Shown: piece after piece, positions 11,271-22,925 of the stretch
Layout: each line of letters starts with the position of its first letter
Position numbering within the stretch: position 1 is the stretch's first letter
NCBI RefSeq assembly: GCF_003086295.3
Contig: NC_092048.1
Coordinates: forward strand, 109,570,276-109,634,275
Direction: 5' to 3'
Length of the DNA: 64,000 nucleotides
DNA from: Arachis hypogaea
Lineage: Eukaryota; Streptophyta; Magnoliopsida; Fabales; Fabaceae
Notes under the pieces: model-generated
Told to the model about the DNA's origin: nothing
What the model saw: only the letters and a program-made list of their open reading frames with translations
Databases searched by the model: none
Translations under genes and position numbers: made by a program

Positions 11271-12638
11271 TGATAAACCACTATTTTATGGTTTATCATG
11301 TGCTTAATTGTGTGGTTTTATCATGATCTTTACCCACTTATTCATATGATTGGCATGCATTTATATTTCCTTCCTAAAATTATTACATGATTGAAAACTT
11401 GCTTCCTAGAGACTTTTAATTATGTATTTTAATTCTCCTTTATTCCATTCGATGTCGTGATCTGTGTGTTAAGTGCTTCAGGCTTTATAGGGCATGAATG
11501 AGTTAGAGATTGGAAAGGAAGCTTGCAAAAATGGAAGGAACACAAGAAATTGAGGAGATGACCAGCGAAAAGTGACGCGGTCGCATGGCTCACGCGACCC
11601 CGCGAAAGAGAAGAAATCGCAGTGACACGGCCGCATGGCTCACGCAACCGCGCGGATTGGAATAGCATAAGTGACGTGGAGGCGTGGACGACGCGTCCAC
11701 GTGGCAAAGCAAAACGCCGAATGGCGCGTCCACATGAATGACGCGATCGCGTGACATGCGCGATCTGCATAATCTGCAGAATTCGCTGGGGGCGATTTTG
11801 GGCCCTGTTTTAACCCAGTTTTTGGCCCAGAAAAGCAGACTAGAGCCAGAGAACATGCAGAAACCAAAAACAACATTCATTCTACACAATTTTATTTTTT
11901 TAGATCTAGTTTTACTCCTCGTCTAGGTTTTTCTCTCTACACATTCATAGTTCTTAGGATTTTATTTCTATTGCTTTTTGCATTGGGATATTGTGAAGAG
12001 TTATTACTTCATCAAGACTTCGTCATTCTAGTTCGTTTTCTTTACTTGGCTTTACTCTTCCATGTCCTTTAATTTACTCAATTTTACTATTGGATTATTT
12101 TAGAATTTATTAATACAAGAATTACTTTTATTTTTAATTGATTCCCTTGAGTTTTATCTATCATGTCTTTCTTTAATTCCCTTTCCTATGTTATGAGTTC
12201 TACATTCACAATGAGCGAATAGTTCCCTAACTTGATGGGGAGTTTATTGAAAGGAACCCTTGAGTTGGGATGCTTAAAAGAAAAATTGTAATTAGGTTTA
12301 TTATTGGGATGCTTTCTAGTCATTGACACTAATCCTTTTCAATTGAGCGGATTGGAACCTGTGAATAAAAACAACATTCCAACTTGTTTGACTTTCCTTT
12401 ACTTAGTAAGGGATAACTAAACAGAACAACCTTCAATTATCAATTAATCTTGAGAGTACTTCAACAAGAATAGGGCTTCCAACTAATCTACTCCCAGTCA
12501 AGGCTTTTATTTAAATTATTTAATTTCTCTAATTTAATTTCCTATATTTATTCAACTCAAACTCTTTTTGAAAACATCTGATTAAAAAAATAGCACACCT
12601 TTCTGCAACTCGTTGGGAGACGACCTAGGATTCATACT

Positions 12639-14148
12639 TGAAGAACTGAAGATTGATGGTTTAGAGGTTATAAAAACTCTCGTTGTAAGTATAGTTACTA
12701 AACCAAGCAATCAACCTTTCTTACAAATGTTTTGGGTATCACGAGTAACAAACCCCTAAATAAATTGTTAACCGAAGTATTCAAACCTCAGGTCGTCTTC
12801 TCAAGGAACTGCAGGGAAGTATGTTCTTATTATTGGTTATGGAGGTTGTAAAATCGGGGTTGAGAGTAAAGAGTAGATATGACAAATAACTTAAATAGCA
12901 ATTAAAATAAATAAATACTGTAAAGCAAACTTTTGGCAAGGTAAGAGAAATCGGAAGTCCAACTTAGTTATTCCTCTCAACAATAGTGAAAGTTGAATCT
13001 TAATTCCACTTAGTTAACCTTTATTAAAGTAAAGGAAAGTCAAGGGACTAATTAGTTTGACGTTCGAATCCTATTTATTTCCTAAGAAAAATTTGGGATT
13101 ATTGAAGTTCAGTTTAATTAGCAAGATAACGATTATCAATTATGCTGAGTTTGACAACTGTTGAGTTACTGATTTCTTAACCAAGACCAAAGAGGGAAAA
13201 AGTAAATTGCTGGAATAGAATGTCTTCAGATCGGAAACAATGATAACATAAATTAAAAAGAGCAATCATAAACTGAAAATACCTCGAATATTATTAATTC
13301 AAATAATAATCTATAACATGGAATAATTTATAAGCCAATTGGGCAACATCTGTAGATACGAATAAAAGCATTAAAGTAAAAGTAGCATAGAAACATGAAT
13401 TAAAGTAAATATTAAACCTGGATCGAGAGTCACTCTTAAAAACTAAGAGAAGTCCTAAATCCAAATCCTAAGAGAGAGAGGAGAGAACCTCTCTCAAACT
13501 AAATCTAAATCATGAAAAGTAATAAAAATACGAGCTCTCTTTGAATGGATGCATTCCTCCACTTTATAGCCTCTAGTCTGTGTGTTATGCACCTGGATCT
13601 GGGCCAAAAGGGCTTCAGAAATCGCTGAGGGCGTATTCTGTAAATTCTGATACGTGGCCTCTGTCACGCGTCCGCGTGGGTCACGCGGTCGCGTCATCTG
13701 GAGCTTTCCTTGTGGTGCGGTCGCGTCGGTCACGCATCCACATCGAATGCGCTATGCTCAAGTCGCGCGGCCGCGTCAGTCATGCGGCCGCGTCGTTGCT
13801 TCTTCACTCCTGGCACGCGATCGCGTCGTCCATGCGATCGCGTGGATGCCAGTTTCTTCAAAACTCCGTTTCGCACTTTTCTTCCATTTTTGTACGTTTT
13901 CTTTTCCATCCTTTAAGTCATTCTGCCTTAGAAAATCTGAAACTACTCAACACACTAATCACAGCATCGAATGGAAGTAAAGGTAATTAAAATAATTAAT
14001 TTTAAAGCTTAGGAAACATGTTTTTCACATACATCACATAATAAGGAAGGGAAAGTAAAACCATGCAATTAATATGAATAAGTGGGTGAAGGATTGAATA
14101 AATCACTCAAACTAAGCACAAAATAACTCATGAAATATGGATTTATCA
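12639..14148 (-). mobile_element. F: solo LTR, minus orientation, TSD ATACT
   Basis: A 1510-bp TG...CA segment is flanked by ATACT at 12634-12638 and 14149-14153, and the LTR2 sequence joins cleanly when it is removed. On the minus strand it starts TGATAAATCCATATTTCATG. No PBS, gag or pol is present, so it is a solo LTR left by recombination between the two ends of an element. An ACGCG-type palindrome array lies at 13655-13855, about 293 bp from its 5' end. Confidence 0.93.
13655..13855 (-). repeat. ACGCG-type palindrome array in solo LTR F
   Basis: Repeated CACGCGTCCGCGTGGGTCAC-like units carry ACGCG-N-CCGCG cores; about five pairs occur between 13660 and 13852. The core is the same as in LTR1/LTR2 although the rest of F is a different LTR family. 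Confidence 0.85.
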
Positions 14149-14287
14149 ATACTCCCAGTATTTTAATTTTAATTTTTGTGACAACCCTTCAAAATTGATA
14201 AGCGGATTTCTGGTTGGTTAAGAACTATACTTGCAACGCATATCTTATAACAATTCTTGACTCGCCAATTTTTGCCACGTCAATTTT

Positions 14288-14305
14288 TGGCGCCGTTGCC
14301 AGGGA
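14288..14305 (+). other. E3 primer-binding site (tRNA-Asp), one mismatch
   Basis: TGGCGCCGTTGCCAGGGA, one G-to-A change from the exact tRNA-Asp complement, five bases after the LTR2 end. Confidence 0.94.
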
Positions 14306-14397
14306 GTTGCAATAGAGTGCTAAAGTTATTAATTGGAATTTATTTATTTGCATTTTATTTTATCTTTCTACTATGAGCTGCTTGTTTTTTTCGCTAG

Positions 14398-15870
14398 ATG
14401 ACGCATTCACTTCCTGATCCAAGCTTGCCAGTATTCGATCTTGAGATTGAAAGAACTATTTCACGAATAAGGCAAGCTCGGCGTCGGTTAGTCCTCTCTG
14501 AGGGCGGATCTGAAACGTCATTTGAGGAAGAAACCAGCCCCCGTTCTACTGATTCGGTTGATTTACGTGTAGGTGACATGGTAGAACCTAGGAGAGTTAC
14601 TATCCAGGAGGCTGGAGCCCCTGATTTTACAATGCAACCGTTTCAAGCGCATCACCCAGTGGTGGCTACATACTTTGAAATAAAGACTGCACTGCTCAAT
14701 TTGATGCCCAAGTTTCATGGCTTACCTGCTCAAGAGCCTATCAAGCACCTGAGAGATTTTCAAGCAACCTGTCCTACTGTCAGGCGTGATGGTGCAGATG
14801 AAGCTTCAATTTTGTTGAAAGCTTTCCCGTTTTCTCTTGAGGGAAAGGCAAGAGAGTGGTACTACACTCGACCTGCAGCAACTATATCCAACTGGGATAC
14901 ACTTAGAAGAGAATTCTTGGAAAAAATCTTTCCAGCTGAAGTTACTGATAAACTGAGGAAAGATATTTCCATGATTGTTCAGGACGAATCTGAGACTCTC
15001 TATGGATACTGGGAGTGCTTCAATAATCTTCTAGAAGCTTGCCCCCACCATATGATTGACAAGATAGTGTTACTCAGTTACGTCACACAGGGCATGAGGC
15101 CCCAAGATAAGACCACATTGGAAAGTGCTAGCAATGGGTCTATGAAAAAGTACAAGACCACTAATGAGGCATGATAATTGATCAGCGACTTAGCTGAATC
15201 CACTCAGAATCACAGGCAGAAGCAAGGCCATTCAAAAGCTGTTGTGGAGGTATCCTCTAGCAGAGAGACTGCTGCTCTAACTCAGAGTATCTGTGAAATG
15301 ACCAACTTGCTGAAGCAGATGCAATTGAGTCAACAACAAGTTCAGAAAGCTCAACCTTCTCCACCACAGCAAAGCCAATAGTTAGTCCCAAAGAGAGTTT
15401 GCAGAATCTGTGCTGATTATAGCCATTATACTGACGAATGTCTGCAGCTCCAGCAGAAAGACAACGCTGTGGCATCCACTCATAACTTCTTTGACCGCCC
15501 CAACCAAGGGTACAATCAAGGTGGCAATTACAACCACGGATGGCAGGACAATTCTAACCAGAATTGGAGGGACAACGACAACAACAGAAGCGGCAGAGAC
15601 AATCAGGGAAATCAGAGGTGGAATAATAACAACAACAAGCAGCAGAACCAGAACCAGCCTTACAGAGCACCTCACCTAAGGCAATTCCAAGGACCACAGA
15701 ATACCCAACAGCAGACCTCTCAAATTACTTATCCTTTTTCATCTGCTAATGATAACTTACTATAATCTATTGATCGGAGACAACAGACCATGAAAAATAA
15801 CCTTTATGCTACACTAAATGGTCTGAACTCTACCCTGCAAGCTCTTGTCTCATAGATTGGATCAATGAAT
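14398..15870 (+). pseudogene. gag: E3 gag with zinc knuckle, broken
   Basis: ATG 14398 starts MTHSLPDPSLPVFDLEIER, an intact N-terminus unlike E2. The gag domain is open for 258 residues and then ends in two adjacent stops, TGA TAA (15172-15177), at the position of TGG CAA (Trp-Gln) in E2; both are C:G-to-T:A changes. The frame resumes to TAG 15379-15381, followed by a knuckle C-RI-C-ADYS-H-YTDE-C at 15400-15441 and the Asn/Gln-rich tail. The knuckle has Arg for Gly but keeps all zinc ligands. Confidence 0.9.
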
Positions 15871-16693
15871 AACTCCAATAACTAGCCTTTGAGCTCCAGT
15901 GAAATTCCCTCTCAACCATTACCCAATCCAAAGGGTGGCATTAATGCCATCACCCTAAGGTCCAAAACCACACTGCAGGAGAGGAATCAGGAGGAGCCAA
16001 GCCCACCAGAACACGCCTCAGCTGAAGAGGTAGTGGAAATAGAAGATGTTGAAGAGGAAGAGGACATACAGGACATAGATGAAAAAGAAGAAGTTCAACC
16101 ACAGGAGGAAGCACCATAGGGCGCAGACACTGTAGAAGACACCACTCCCATTCCATTTCCACAACTTGCAAGGAAGCCCAGGAAGTAGTGGGAACCTGAC
16201 CCCAAAATGGTAGAAATATTCAAAAAGGTTGAGGTAACTGTTCCTCTTTTTGATGTTAATCAACAGGTACTTAAATATGCAAAGTTTCTAAAGGATTTAT
16301 GTATACATAAAGACAAAATTAATGAATTAGAAACTATTCCTTTAGGTAGTTCCATATCTTCTTTAATGGGAGGTTTACCTGAAAAGTGTAGTGACCCAGG
16401 TCCATGTATGGTTAATTGTACTATTGGTGGTGTAGTATTTTCTGACTGCATGTGTGATTTAGGAGCATGTGTGAGTATAATATATTTGTCTATATATGAT
16501 ATTTTGAGGCTCCCCCACTTAAAAAGGTCGGCAGCTTGTTTTGTGTTAGCATATAAAAGCATTATTACAGTGGCTGGAGTTGCTGAAGATGTATTAGTAG
16601 GCATTAAGGGGCTCACATTTCCCATTGATTTTTATATCCTGGAGATGCCCCAAAATGACTAAGAGAAGCCGTCATCAATCCTACTCGGAAGAC
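15871..16693 (+). pseudogene. E3 protease region, split by E4
   Basis: The GGINAITLRSKTTLQER box, the acidic linker and VEIFKKVEVTVPLFDV are followed by the protease with CDLGACVSIIYLS, where the first Asp is kept. The poly-C site reads CTCCCCCACTTA, so this copy keeps the frame that E2 and E6 lost. Stops include TAG at 16117-16119, a TAG near 16187 and the TAA after EMPQND at 16660-16662. E4 is inserted at 16693, inside the SSILLGRPFL box, which resumes at 27448. Confidence 0.88.
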
Positions 16694-17900
16694 TGGTGCA
16701 CAAATTGTGAATCACACTTTTCACAACTCGTACCACTAACCAGCAAGTGCACTGGGTCGTCCAAGTAATACCTCACGTGAGTAAGGGTCGAATCCCACGA
16801 AGATTGTTAGTTTGAAGCAATCTATGGTTATCTTGTAAATCTTAGTCAGGAAGTCAATTATGTTTATCAGTTGAATTGCGAATAACCAAGAGAGCATAAA
16901 TTAAAGGTTACTTGTTATGCAGTAATGGAGAATATGTTGGAGTTTTGGAGATGCTTTGTCTTCTGAATCTCGATCTGCTTTCCTCTGTCTTCTGATTCAC
17001 GCACGCACGCCCTCCTATGGCAAGCTGTATGTAGGGGATCACCGTCGTCAATGGCTACTTCCATCCTCTCAGTGAAGAATATGCTCACATGCTCTGTCAC
17101 AGCACGGCTAATCATCTATCGGTTCTCGATCATACTAGAATAGGATTCTTCATCCTTTTGCGTCTGTTACTAACGCCCAGTACTCGCGAGTTTGAAGCTC
17201 GTCATAGTCATTCGATCATTGAATCCTACTCGGAATACCACAGACAAGGTTTAGACTTTCCGAATTCTCATGAATGCCGCCATCAGTTCTAGCTTATACC
17301 ACGAAGATTCTAGTTAAGAGATCTAAGAGATACTCATTCAATCGGATATAGAACGGAGGTGGTTGTCAGGCACACGTTCATGGTTTGAGGAGGGTGATGA
17401 GTGTCATGGATCATCACCTTCATCACAGTTAAGCGCGAATGAACATCTTAGATAGGAACAAGCGTGTTTGAATGGAAAACAGAAATACTTGCATTAATTC
17501 ATTGAGACACAGCAGAGCTCCTCACCCCCCAACAATGGAGTTTAGAGACTCATGCCGTCAAAGAGTATAAAGTTTAGATCTATAAATGTCATGAGATACA
17601 AAATAAGTCTCTAAAAGTTGTTTAAATACTAAACTAGTAGCCTAGGTTTACAGAAAATGAGTAAACTCTGATAGATGGTGCAGAGATCCACTTCTGGAGC
17701 CCACTTGGTGTGTGCTGGGGCTGAGGCTTAAGCAATTCGCGTGCATAAGGCTGTTTTGGGCGTTCAACTCCAGGTTTGGATCCATTTCTGGCGTTGAACT
17801 CCACCTTTTGATCCTTTTCTGGCGCTGGACGCCAGAATTGGGCAGAGAACTGGCGTTGAACGCCAGTTTACGTCGTCTATCCTTGTGCAAAGTATGGACT
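16694..17900 (-). repeat. E4 3' LTR, U3 start deleted
   Basis: It matches the right LTR from TGGTGCACAAATTG through the palindrome array (17754-17870) and then breaks at about 17900. From there the sequence is 3' untranslated region homologous to E5 at about 30670. About 340 bp of the LTR 5' end and about 130 bp of adjoining 3' region, including the polypurine tract, are missing. The junction shares only a CT dinucleotide. Confidence 0.9.
17754..17870 (-). repeat. TGGCGTT-type palindrome array, E4 left LTR
   Basis: Four units about 30 bp apart: TTTTGGGCGTTCAACTCCAG, TTCTGGCGTTGAACTCC, TTCTGGCGCTGGACGCCAG and ACTGGCGTTGAACGCCAGT. Each is an imperfect inverted repeat around GCGTT-N-AACGC. Near-identical units lie in the right LTR at 26956-27072. 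Confidence 0.88.
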
Positions 17901-18961
17901 AGTAGCTTTTTGTTTCTGAACAGTTTTGGCATCTCACTTTATCCATTGAAGCTCAGAGTGTTTGGCATCTATAGGAACTCAGAATTCAGATAGTGCTATT
18001 GATTCTCTTATTTCAATGTGATAATTCTTGAACACAGCTTCTTTATGAGTCTTGGTCGTGGCCCTAAGCACTTTGTTTTCCAGTATTACCACCGGATACA
18101 TAAATGCCACAGACACATAACTGGGTGAACCTTTTCAGATTGTGACTCAGCTTTGCTAAAGTCCCCAATTAGAGGTGTCCAGAGTTCTTAAGCACACTCT
18201 TCTTTTTGCTTTGGACCTTGACTTTAACCGCTCAGTCTCAAGTTTTCACTTGACACCTTCACGCCACAAGCACATGGTTAGGGACAGCTTGGTTTAGCCG
18301 CTTAGGCCAGGATTTTATTCCTTCTTGGCCCTCCTATCCACTGATGCTCAAAGCCTTGGGATCCTTTTTATTACCCTTGCCTTTTGGTTTTAAGGGCTAT
18401 TGGCTCTTTGCTCTTGCCTCTTGGTTTTAAGAGCTTTGGCTTTTTCTGCTTGCTTTTTCTTTTTCTTTCTATTTTTTTTTCTGCAAGCTTTGTTCTTCGC
18501 TGCTTTTTCTTGCTTCAAGAATCATTTTTATAATTTTTCAGATTATCAATAACATGTCTCTTATTCATCATTCTTTCAAGAGCCAACATATTTAACAGTC
18601 TTAAACAACAAATTCAAAAGACATATGCGCTGTTCAAGCATTCATTCAGAAGACAGAAAGCATTGCCACCACATTTAACTAATTAGAATTTCTCTTATTA
18701 AAACTCGAAATTTTATTGCCTCTTATTCAAAAGATCTACTATTTTATTCATGTTTGCTGATGATGAGAAAAATAAACTATAGCTTAATTGGAGATAAAAT
18801 CAAAATAGATACTAATTACTACTGTCTGACTCCTAAGGTAAAACTAAAATAAGAACAGTTATCACAGAGTTAAGGCTAAGATTAGAACTCAACAACCTTG
18901 AGGTTTGGGAAGTGGATGTTCCTCTAGTCTGTGAGGTGCTTGGTCCTTCAAGAGAGAATTT
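17901..18961 (-). other. E4 3' untranslated region
   Basis: Non-coding. It contains the CCACAGACACATAA block and a T-rich stretch (about 18440-18510), both matched in E5 (30840-31220). No supported gene. Confidence 0.75.
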
Positions 18962-19231
18962 CTAGCGCTTCAGTTTCTTTAAGTCACGCCCTTGCTCCTC
19001 TTGTTCCCTGAGCAGTTTGTAGAGCATGCTGTTTTGATTTTGCTCTTGGATTTCCGGATATTCATCTTCTTTCAGATCGAATTTAACTTCCGGGATCACT
19101 GATCTTAGACCTATTATTTTGTAGTAATGGTCTGAATGTTCCTTGGTTAAGAACTTCCCTTGATTCCAAAGTGGTTTTGGAATACTCTCTTTCTTGCCTC
19201 TTGGAGTGGGTTGTTTTCCTTTAGGGGCCAT
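18962..19231 (-). pseudogene. E4 ORF3 remnant (plant transposon-type protein), internally deleted
   Basis: A short frame from ATG 19231 reads MAPKGKQPTPRGKK, a basic N-terminus, then a segment (FLTKEHSDHYYKII, VIPEVKFDLKEDEYPEI) matching the ORF3 N-terminus of E5. It then jumps to a charged C-terminal piece (LLREQEEQGRDLKKLKR). About 300 residues present in E5 are absent. The frame is open (89 residues), so it may be a decayed gene or a derived small protein; I favour decay. ORF3 sits where Athila-type elements carry an additional gene of unknown function. Confidence 0.7.
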
Positions 19232-19289
19232 GATCTTAGTGATCACGGATAAGCACACCAAACTTAGAGGTTTGCTTGTCCTCAAGCAA

Positions 19290-19735
19290 AAGAAAAGAAA
19301 GGAGATGGGTAGAAGGAGAGCTTGTGTCCAGTGGTGGATGAGAGGAGGGAGGGTGGGATTTTCGAAAAAATTAAAAAGATAAGATAGAAGATATGATTTT
19401 AAAAAGATATGATATGAAAAGATGTGAATTAAGATTAAAAAGATAAGAAAGATTTTTGAAAAAGATAGATCTAGATTTTGAAAAAGATATTGATTAGTTG
19501 AAAAGATTTTAGAGTGAAAAAGATAGATTTGTTTTTAGAAAAGGTTTGAAAAGAGTTGGATTGAATTTTCAGAAGGGGATTTGTGCTTATGGATTAAGAT
19601 ACATTTGATATTTTTAAAGAGAGATTTTAGAAATCAAGGTTCTTAACATATTTATGCAAGAAATCATGAATTGAAAACATGGAATTTTAAAATTAGAATG
19701 AAAAAATATGAAGAAAAATGATTTTACCTCCTCCC
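19290..19735 (-). other. E4 second leader-like region upstream of ORF3
   Basis: An A/G-rich stretch (minus strand T/C-rich) of repeated GATTTTGAAAAAGATA-like words, plus an ACACCAAACTTAGAG motif followed by GCTTGTCCTCAAGC (19247-19285). The same combination lies between PBS and gag (25171-25875). Confidence 0.65.
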
Positions 19736-19740
19736 CACCA

Positions 19741-19947
19741 TCCTGGCGTTTGAACGCCCAAACACTGCCTGTTTTGGGCGTTCAACGCCCAAATGCTGCA
19801 CTCCTGGGCGTTCAACGCCCAGTTGTTGCTCTTTTCTGGCGTTGAACGCCAGATTGCTATCTTTACTGGTGTTCAGCGCCCACTGGATGACCCTTTTGGG
19901 CGCTGAACGCCCAAAATGGGCTCTTACTGGCGTTTTCTTGCCAGTGA
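19741..19947 (-). repeat. TGGCGTT-type palindrome array, E4 pol-ORF3 spacer
   Basis: Seven units about 30 bp apart, for example TTTTGGGCGTTCAACGCCCA, TTCTGGCGTTGAACGCCAGA and TTTTGGGCGCTGAACGCCCA. They alternate between CTGG...CCAG and TGGG...CCCA outer arms, the two arms of a unit usually changing together. The sequence is non-coding here. Confidence 0.88.
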
Positions 19948-20092
19948 GCTCTTTTTCTCTGTTTTGTGTGCAGATTCCTTCTGTAACCCTCTGAATTTAT
20001 AAAATTGATTCTTTACCTTAGTATCAATGAACTTTATATAAAGAAATAAAAATAAAAATAGGGCAAAATGCTTAGAGGATTGATGCCCCATG

Positions 20093-20140
20093 GCTGGGTT
20101 GCCTCCTAGCAAGCGCTTCTTTATTGTCTTTAGCTGGACC
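20093..20140 (-). other. Post-pol conserved block, E4
   Basis: GGGTTGCCTCCTAGCAAGCG followed by CTTCTTTATTGTCTTTAGCT; homologous blocks occur after pol in E3 (41561-41603), E5 (33733-33780) and D (51047-51092). Confidence 0.75.
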
Positions 20141-20151
20141 TTGCTGAGCTT

Positions 20152-21600
20152 TTAATCTAGCTTCAGCCTTGAGCACTCTTGCTCAATGTTGCCTTCAAGA
20201 TAGTGCTTGATTCTCTGTCCATTGACAATGAACTTCTTATCAGAATCAATATCTTGAAGCTCCACATAACCATATGGTGATACACTTGTAATCACGTATG
20301 GTCCCCTCCACCGGGATTTCAATTTCTCGGGGAATAGCCTGAGTCTAGAGTTAAAAAACAGAACCTTCTGTCCTGGTTCAAGGATTCTAGATGACAGCTT
20401 TCTGTCATGCCACTTTTTTTATTTCTCTTTATAAAGCTTGGCATTTTTGAAAGCTGTGAATCTGAATTCCTCTAGCTCATTTAGCTGGAGCAATCGTTTT
20501 TCTCCTGCTAATTTGGCATCAAAGTTTAGGAATCTGGTTGCCCAGTAGGCCTTATGTTCCAGTTCCACTGGCAGGTGACATGCCTTACCATACACGAGTT
20601 GGTATGGAGAGGTCCCTATAGGGGTCTTGAATGCTGTTCTGTAAGCCCACAGAGCATCATCCAAGCTCCGTGCCCAATCCTTTCTACGGGTATTTACTGT
20701 CCGTTCCAGGATTCTCTTTAATTCTCTGTTAGAGACTTCAACTTGCCCATTAGTTTGTGGATGATATGGAGTAGCCACCTTGTGGCGAATCCCATACCGA
20801 ACCATGGCAGAGTAAAGCTGTTTATTGCAGAAGTGAGTGCCCCCATCACTGATTAGTAATCTAGGGACACCGAACCTGCTAAAGATATGTTTCTGGAGGA
20901 ACTTCAGCATCGTTTTAGTATCATTGGTGGGTGTGGCAATGGCCTCAACCCATTTTGATACATAATCAACTGCCACCAGAATATAAGTGTTTGAGTATGA
21001 TGGTGGGAAAGGTCCCATGAAGTTGATTCCCCATACGTCAAACAACTTAATCTCCAAGATTCCTTGTTGAGGCATGGCGTAACCATGAGGCAGATTGCCA
21101 GCTCTTTGGCAACTGTCACAGTTACGTACAAACTCTCGGGAATCTTTATAGAGTGTGGGCCAATAGAAGCCACATTGGAGGACCTTGGTGGCTGTTCGCT
21201 CACCTCCGAAATGGCCTCCATATTGTGATCCATGGCAATGCCATAGGATCCTCTGTGCTTCTTCTCTAGGCACACACCTACGGATTATTCCGTCTGTACA
21301 TCTCTTAAAGAGATAGGGTTCATCCCACAAGTAGTACTTTGCATCAGTAATTAATTTCTTCTTTTGTATCCTGTTGTACTCCTTGGGTATGAACCTTGCA
21401 GCTTTATAGTTTGCAATATCGGCAAACCATGGTATTTCCTGAATGGCAAATAAATGCTCATCTGGAAAAGTCTTAGAGATCTCAAGAGAAGGGAGGGGCG
21501 TCCCTTCTACTGGCTCTATCCGGGACAGATGATCAGCCACTTGGTTCTCTGTCCCTTTTCTGTCTCTTATTTCTATATCAAACTCTTGCAGAAGCAACAC
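20152..21600 (-). pseudogene. E4 integrase, active site altered
   Basis: From [16 protein letters not shown] and the RNase H tail [13 protein letters not shown], the frame passes through the zinc domain ([16 protein letters not shown] ... [11 protein letters not shown] ... CDSCQRAG), the core, and a C-terminal module SRWRGPYVIT, ending at TAA 20152-20154. One TAA at 20417-20419 interrupts it after AKLYKEK. The core shows D in [12 protein letters not shown] and E in [13 protein letters not shown], but the first catalytic Asp is Asn: [11 protein letters not shown], where E2 and E3 have GIDFMG. This is a G-to-A change, and the enzyme should be dead. Confidence 0.92.
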
Positions 21601-21627
21601 CCATCTGATGAGCCTGGGTTTTGAATC

Positions 21628-22925
21628 CTACTTTGTGAGTAGATATTTAAGAGCAGCATGATCAGTATACACAATCACTTTTGATCCTACTAAGTATGAT
21701 CTGAACTTGTCAATGGCGTAAACCACTGCAAGTAATTTTTTTTCTGTGGTTGTGTAATTTTTCTGGGCATCATTTAAAACGTGACTAGCATAATAAATGA
21801 CATGCAGAAGCTTGTCATGCCTCTGTCCCAATACTGCACCAATGGCGTGATCACTGGCATCACACATTAGCTCAAATGGTAACGTCTAGTCTGGTGTAGA
21901 AATGACGGGTGCTGTGACCAGCTTAGCTTTCAGCGTTTCAAACGCCTGCAGGAACTCTGTATCAAACACAAATGGCGTGTCAGCAGCTAGCAGATTGCTT
22001 AGAGGTTTTGCGATTTTTGAAAAATCCTTTATAAACCTCCTATAGAATCCTGCATGCCCCAGAAAGCTTCTGATTGCCTTAACATTGGCAGGTGGTGGTA
22101 ATTTTTCAATTACCTCTATTTTTGCTTGATCTACCTCTATTCCCTTGTTTGAGATTTTATGCCCAAGGACAATCCCCTTAGTCACCATGAAGTGACATTT
22201 TTCCTAGTTTAAAACTAGGTTGGTCTCTTGGCATCTTTTCAGAACAAGTTTCAGGTGATCAAGACAGGAGCTGAATGAGTCTCCATATACTGAGAAGTCA
22301 TCCATGAAGACTTCCAGAAATTTTTCCACCATATCAGAGAAAATAGAGAGCATGCATCTCTGGAAGGTTGCAGGCGCATTACATAGCCCAAATGGCATCC
22401 TTCTATAAGCAAACACTCCAGATGGACATGTGAATGTTGTTTTCTCTTGATCCTGGGGATCTACTACAATCTGGTTATAGCCTGAGTAGCCATCCAAAAA
22501 GCAGTAATAATCATGACCTGCTAGTCTTTCTAGCATCTGGTCTATGAATAGTAAAGGAAAATGATCCTTTCTGGTGGCTGTATTGAGCCTTCTGTAGTCA
22601 ATACACATGCCCACCCTGTAACTGTTCTTGTAGGAACCAGTTCATTTTTTTCATTATGAATCACTGTCATGCCTGCCTTTTTTGGGACAACTTGGACAGG
22701 GCTCACCCAGGGGCTATCAGAAATAGGATAAATAATCCCAGCCTCTAGTAATTTGGTGACCTCTTTCTGCACCACTTCTTTCATGGCTGGATTTAGCCGC
22801 CTCTGTGGTTGAACCACTGGTTTGGCATTATCCTCCAATAAGATTTTGTGCATGCATCTAGCTGGGCTTATGCCCTTAAGGTCACCTATGGACCACCCAA
22901 GATCTGTCTTGTGTGTCCTTAGCAC
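21628..22925 (-). pseudogene. pol: E4 reverse transcriptase and RNase H, broken
   Basis: The N-terminal RT part (LGWSIGDLKGISPARCMHKI, IIYPISDSPWVSPVQVVPKK) lies in a different frame from gag-PR. The frame returns near 22620, giving CIDYRRLNTATRKDHFPL, YCFLDGYSGYNQI, RMPFGLCNAPATFQRCM and FMDDFSVYGDSF. Stops lie near 22201 and 21883. RNase H follows ([43 protein letters not shown]) to a stop at about 21628. All catalytic acids are visible, but two frameshifts and several stops remain. Confidence 0.92.

Larger units (their letters stand above)
3405..14282 (+). mobile_element. E2: first unit of a plus-strand Ty3/gypsy chain
   Basis: Structure: LTR1 (3405-4899), tRNA-Asp PBS, gag, PR, RT, RH, truncated INT, 3' untranslated region, polypurine tract, LTR2 (11271-14282, itself split by solo LTR F). 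The left target-site base run is GTCTC (3400-3404). The coding region has many in-frame stops, and about 3.2 kb present in sister E3 is missing at 10077/10078: the end of integrase, the GC-rich palindrome array and ORF3. LTR2 is followed directly by another PBS and gag (E3), so E2 and E3 share LTR2. Confidence 0.92.
11271..14282 (+). repeat. LTR2, shared by E2 and E3, split by solo LTR F
   Basis: The LTR runs from TGATAAACCA to CGTCA. Removing F and one TSD copy (1515 bp) leaves 1497 bp, matching LTR1. The terminal inverted repeat (11271-11298) and the GC-rich array (11572-11760) are kept. It is preceded by the E2 polypurine tract and followed by the E3 primer-binding site, so it serves as the 3' LTR of one unit and the 5' LTR of the next. 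Confidence 0.93.
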
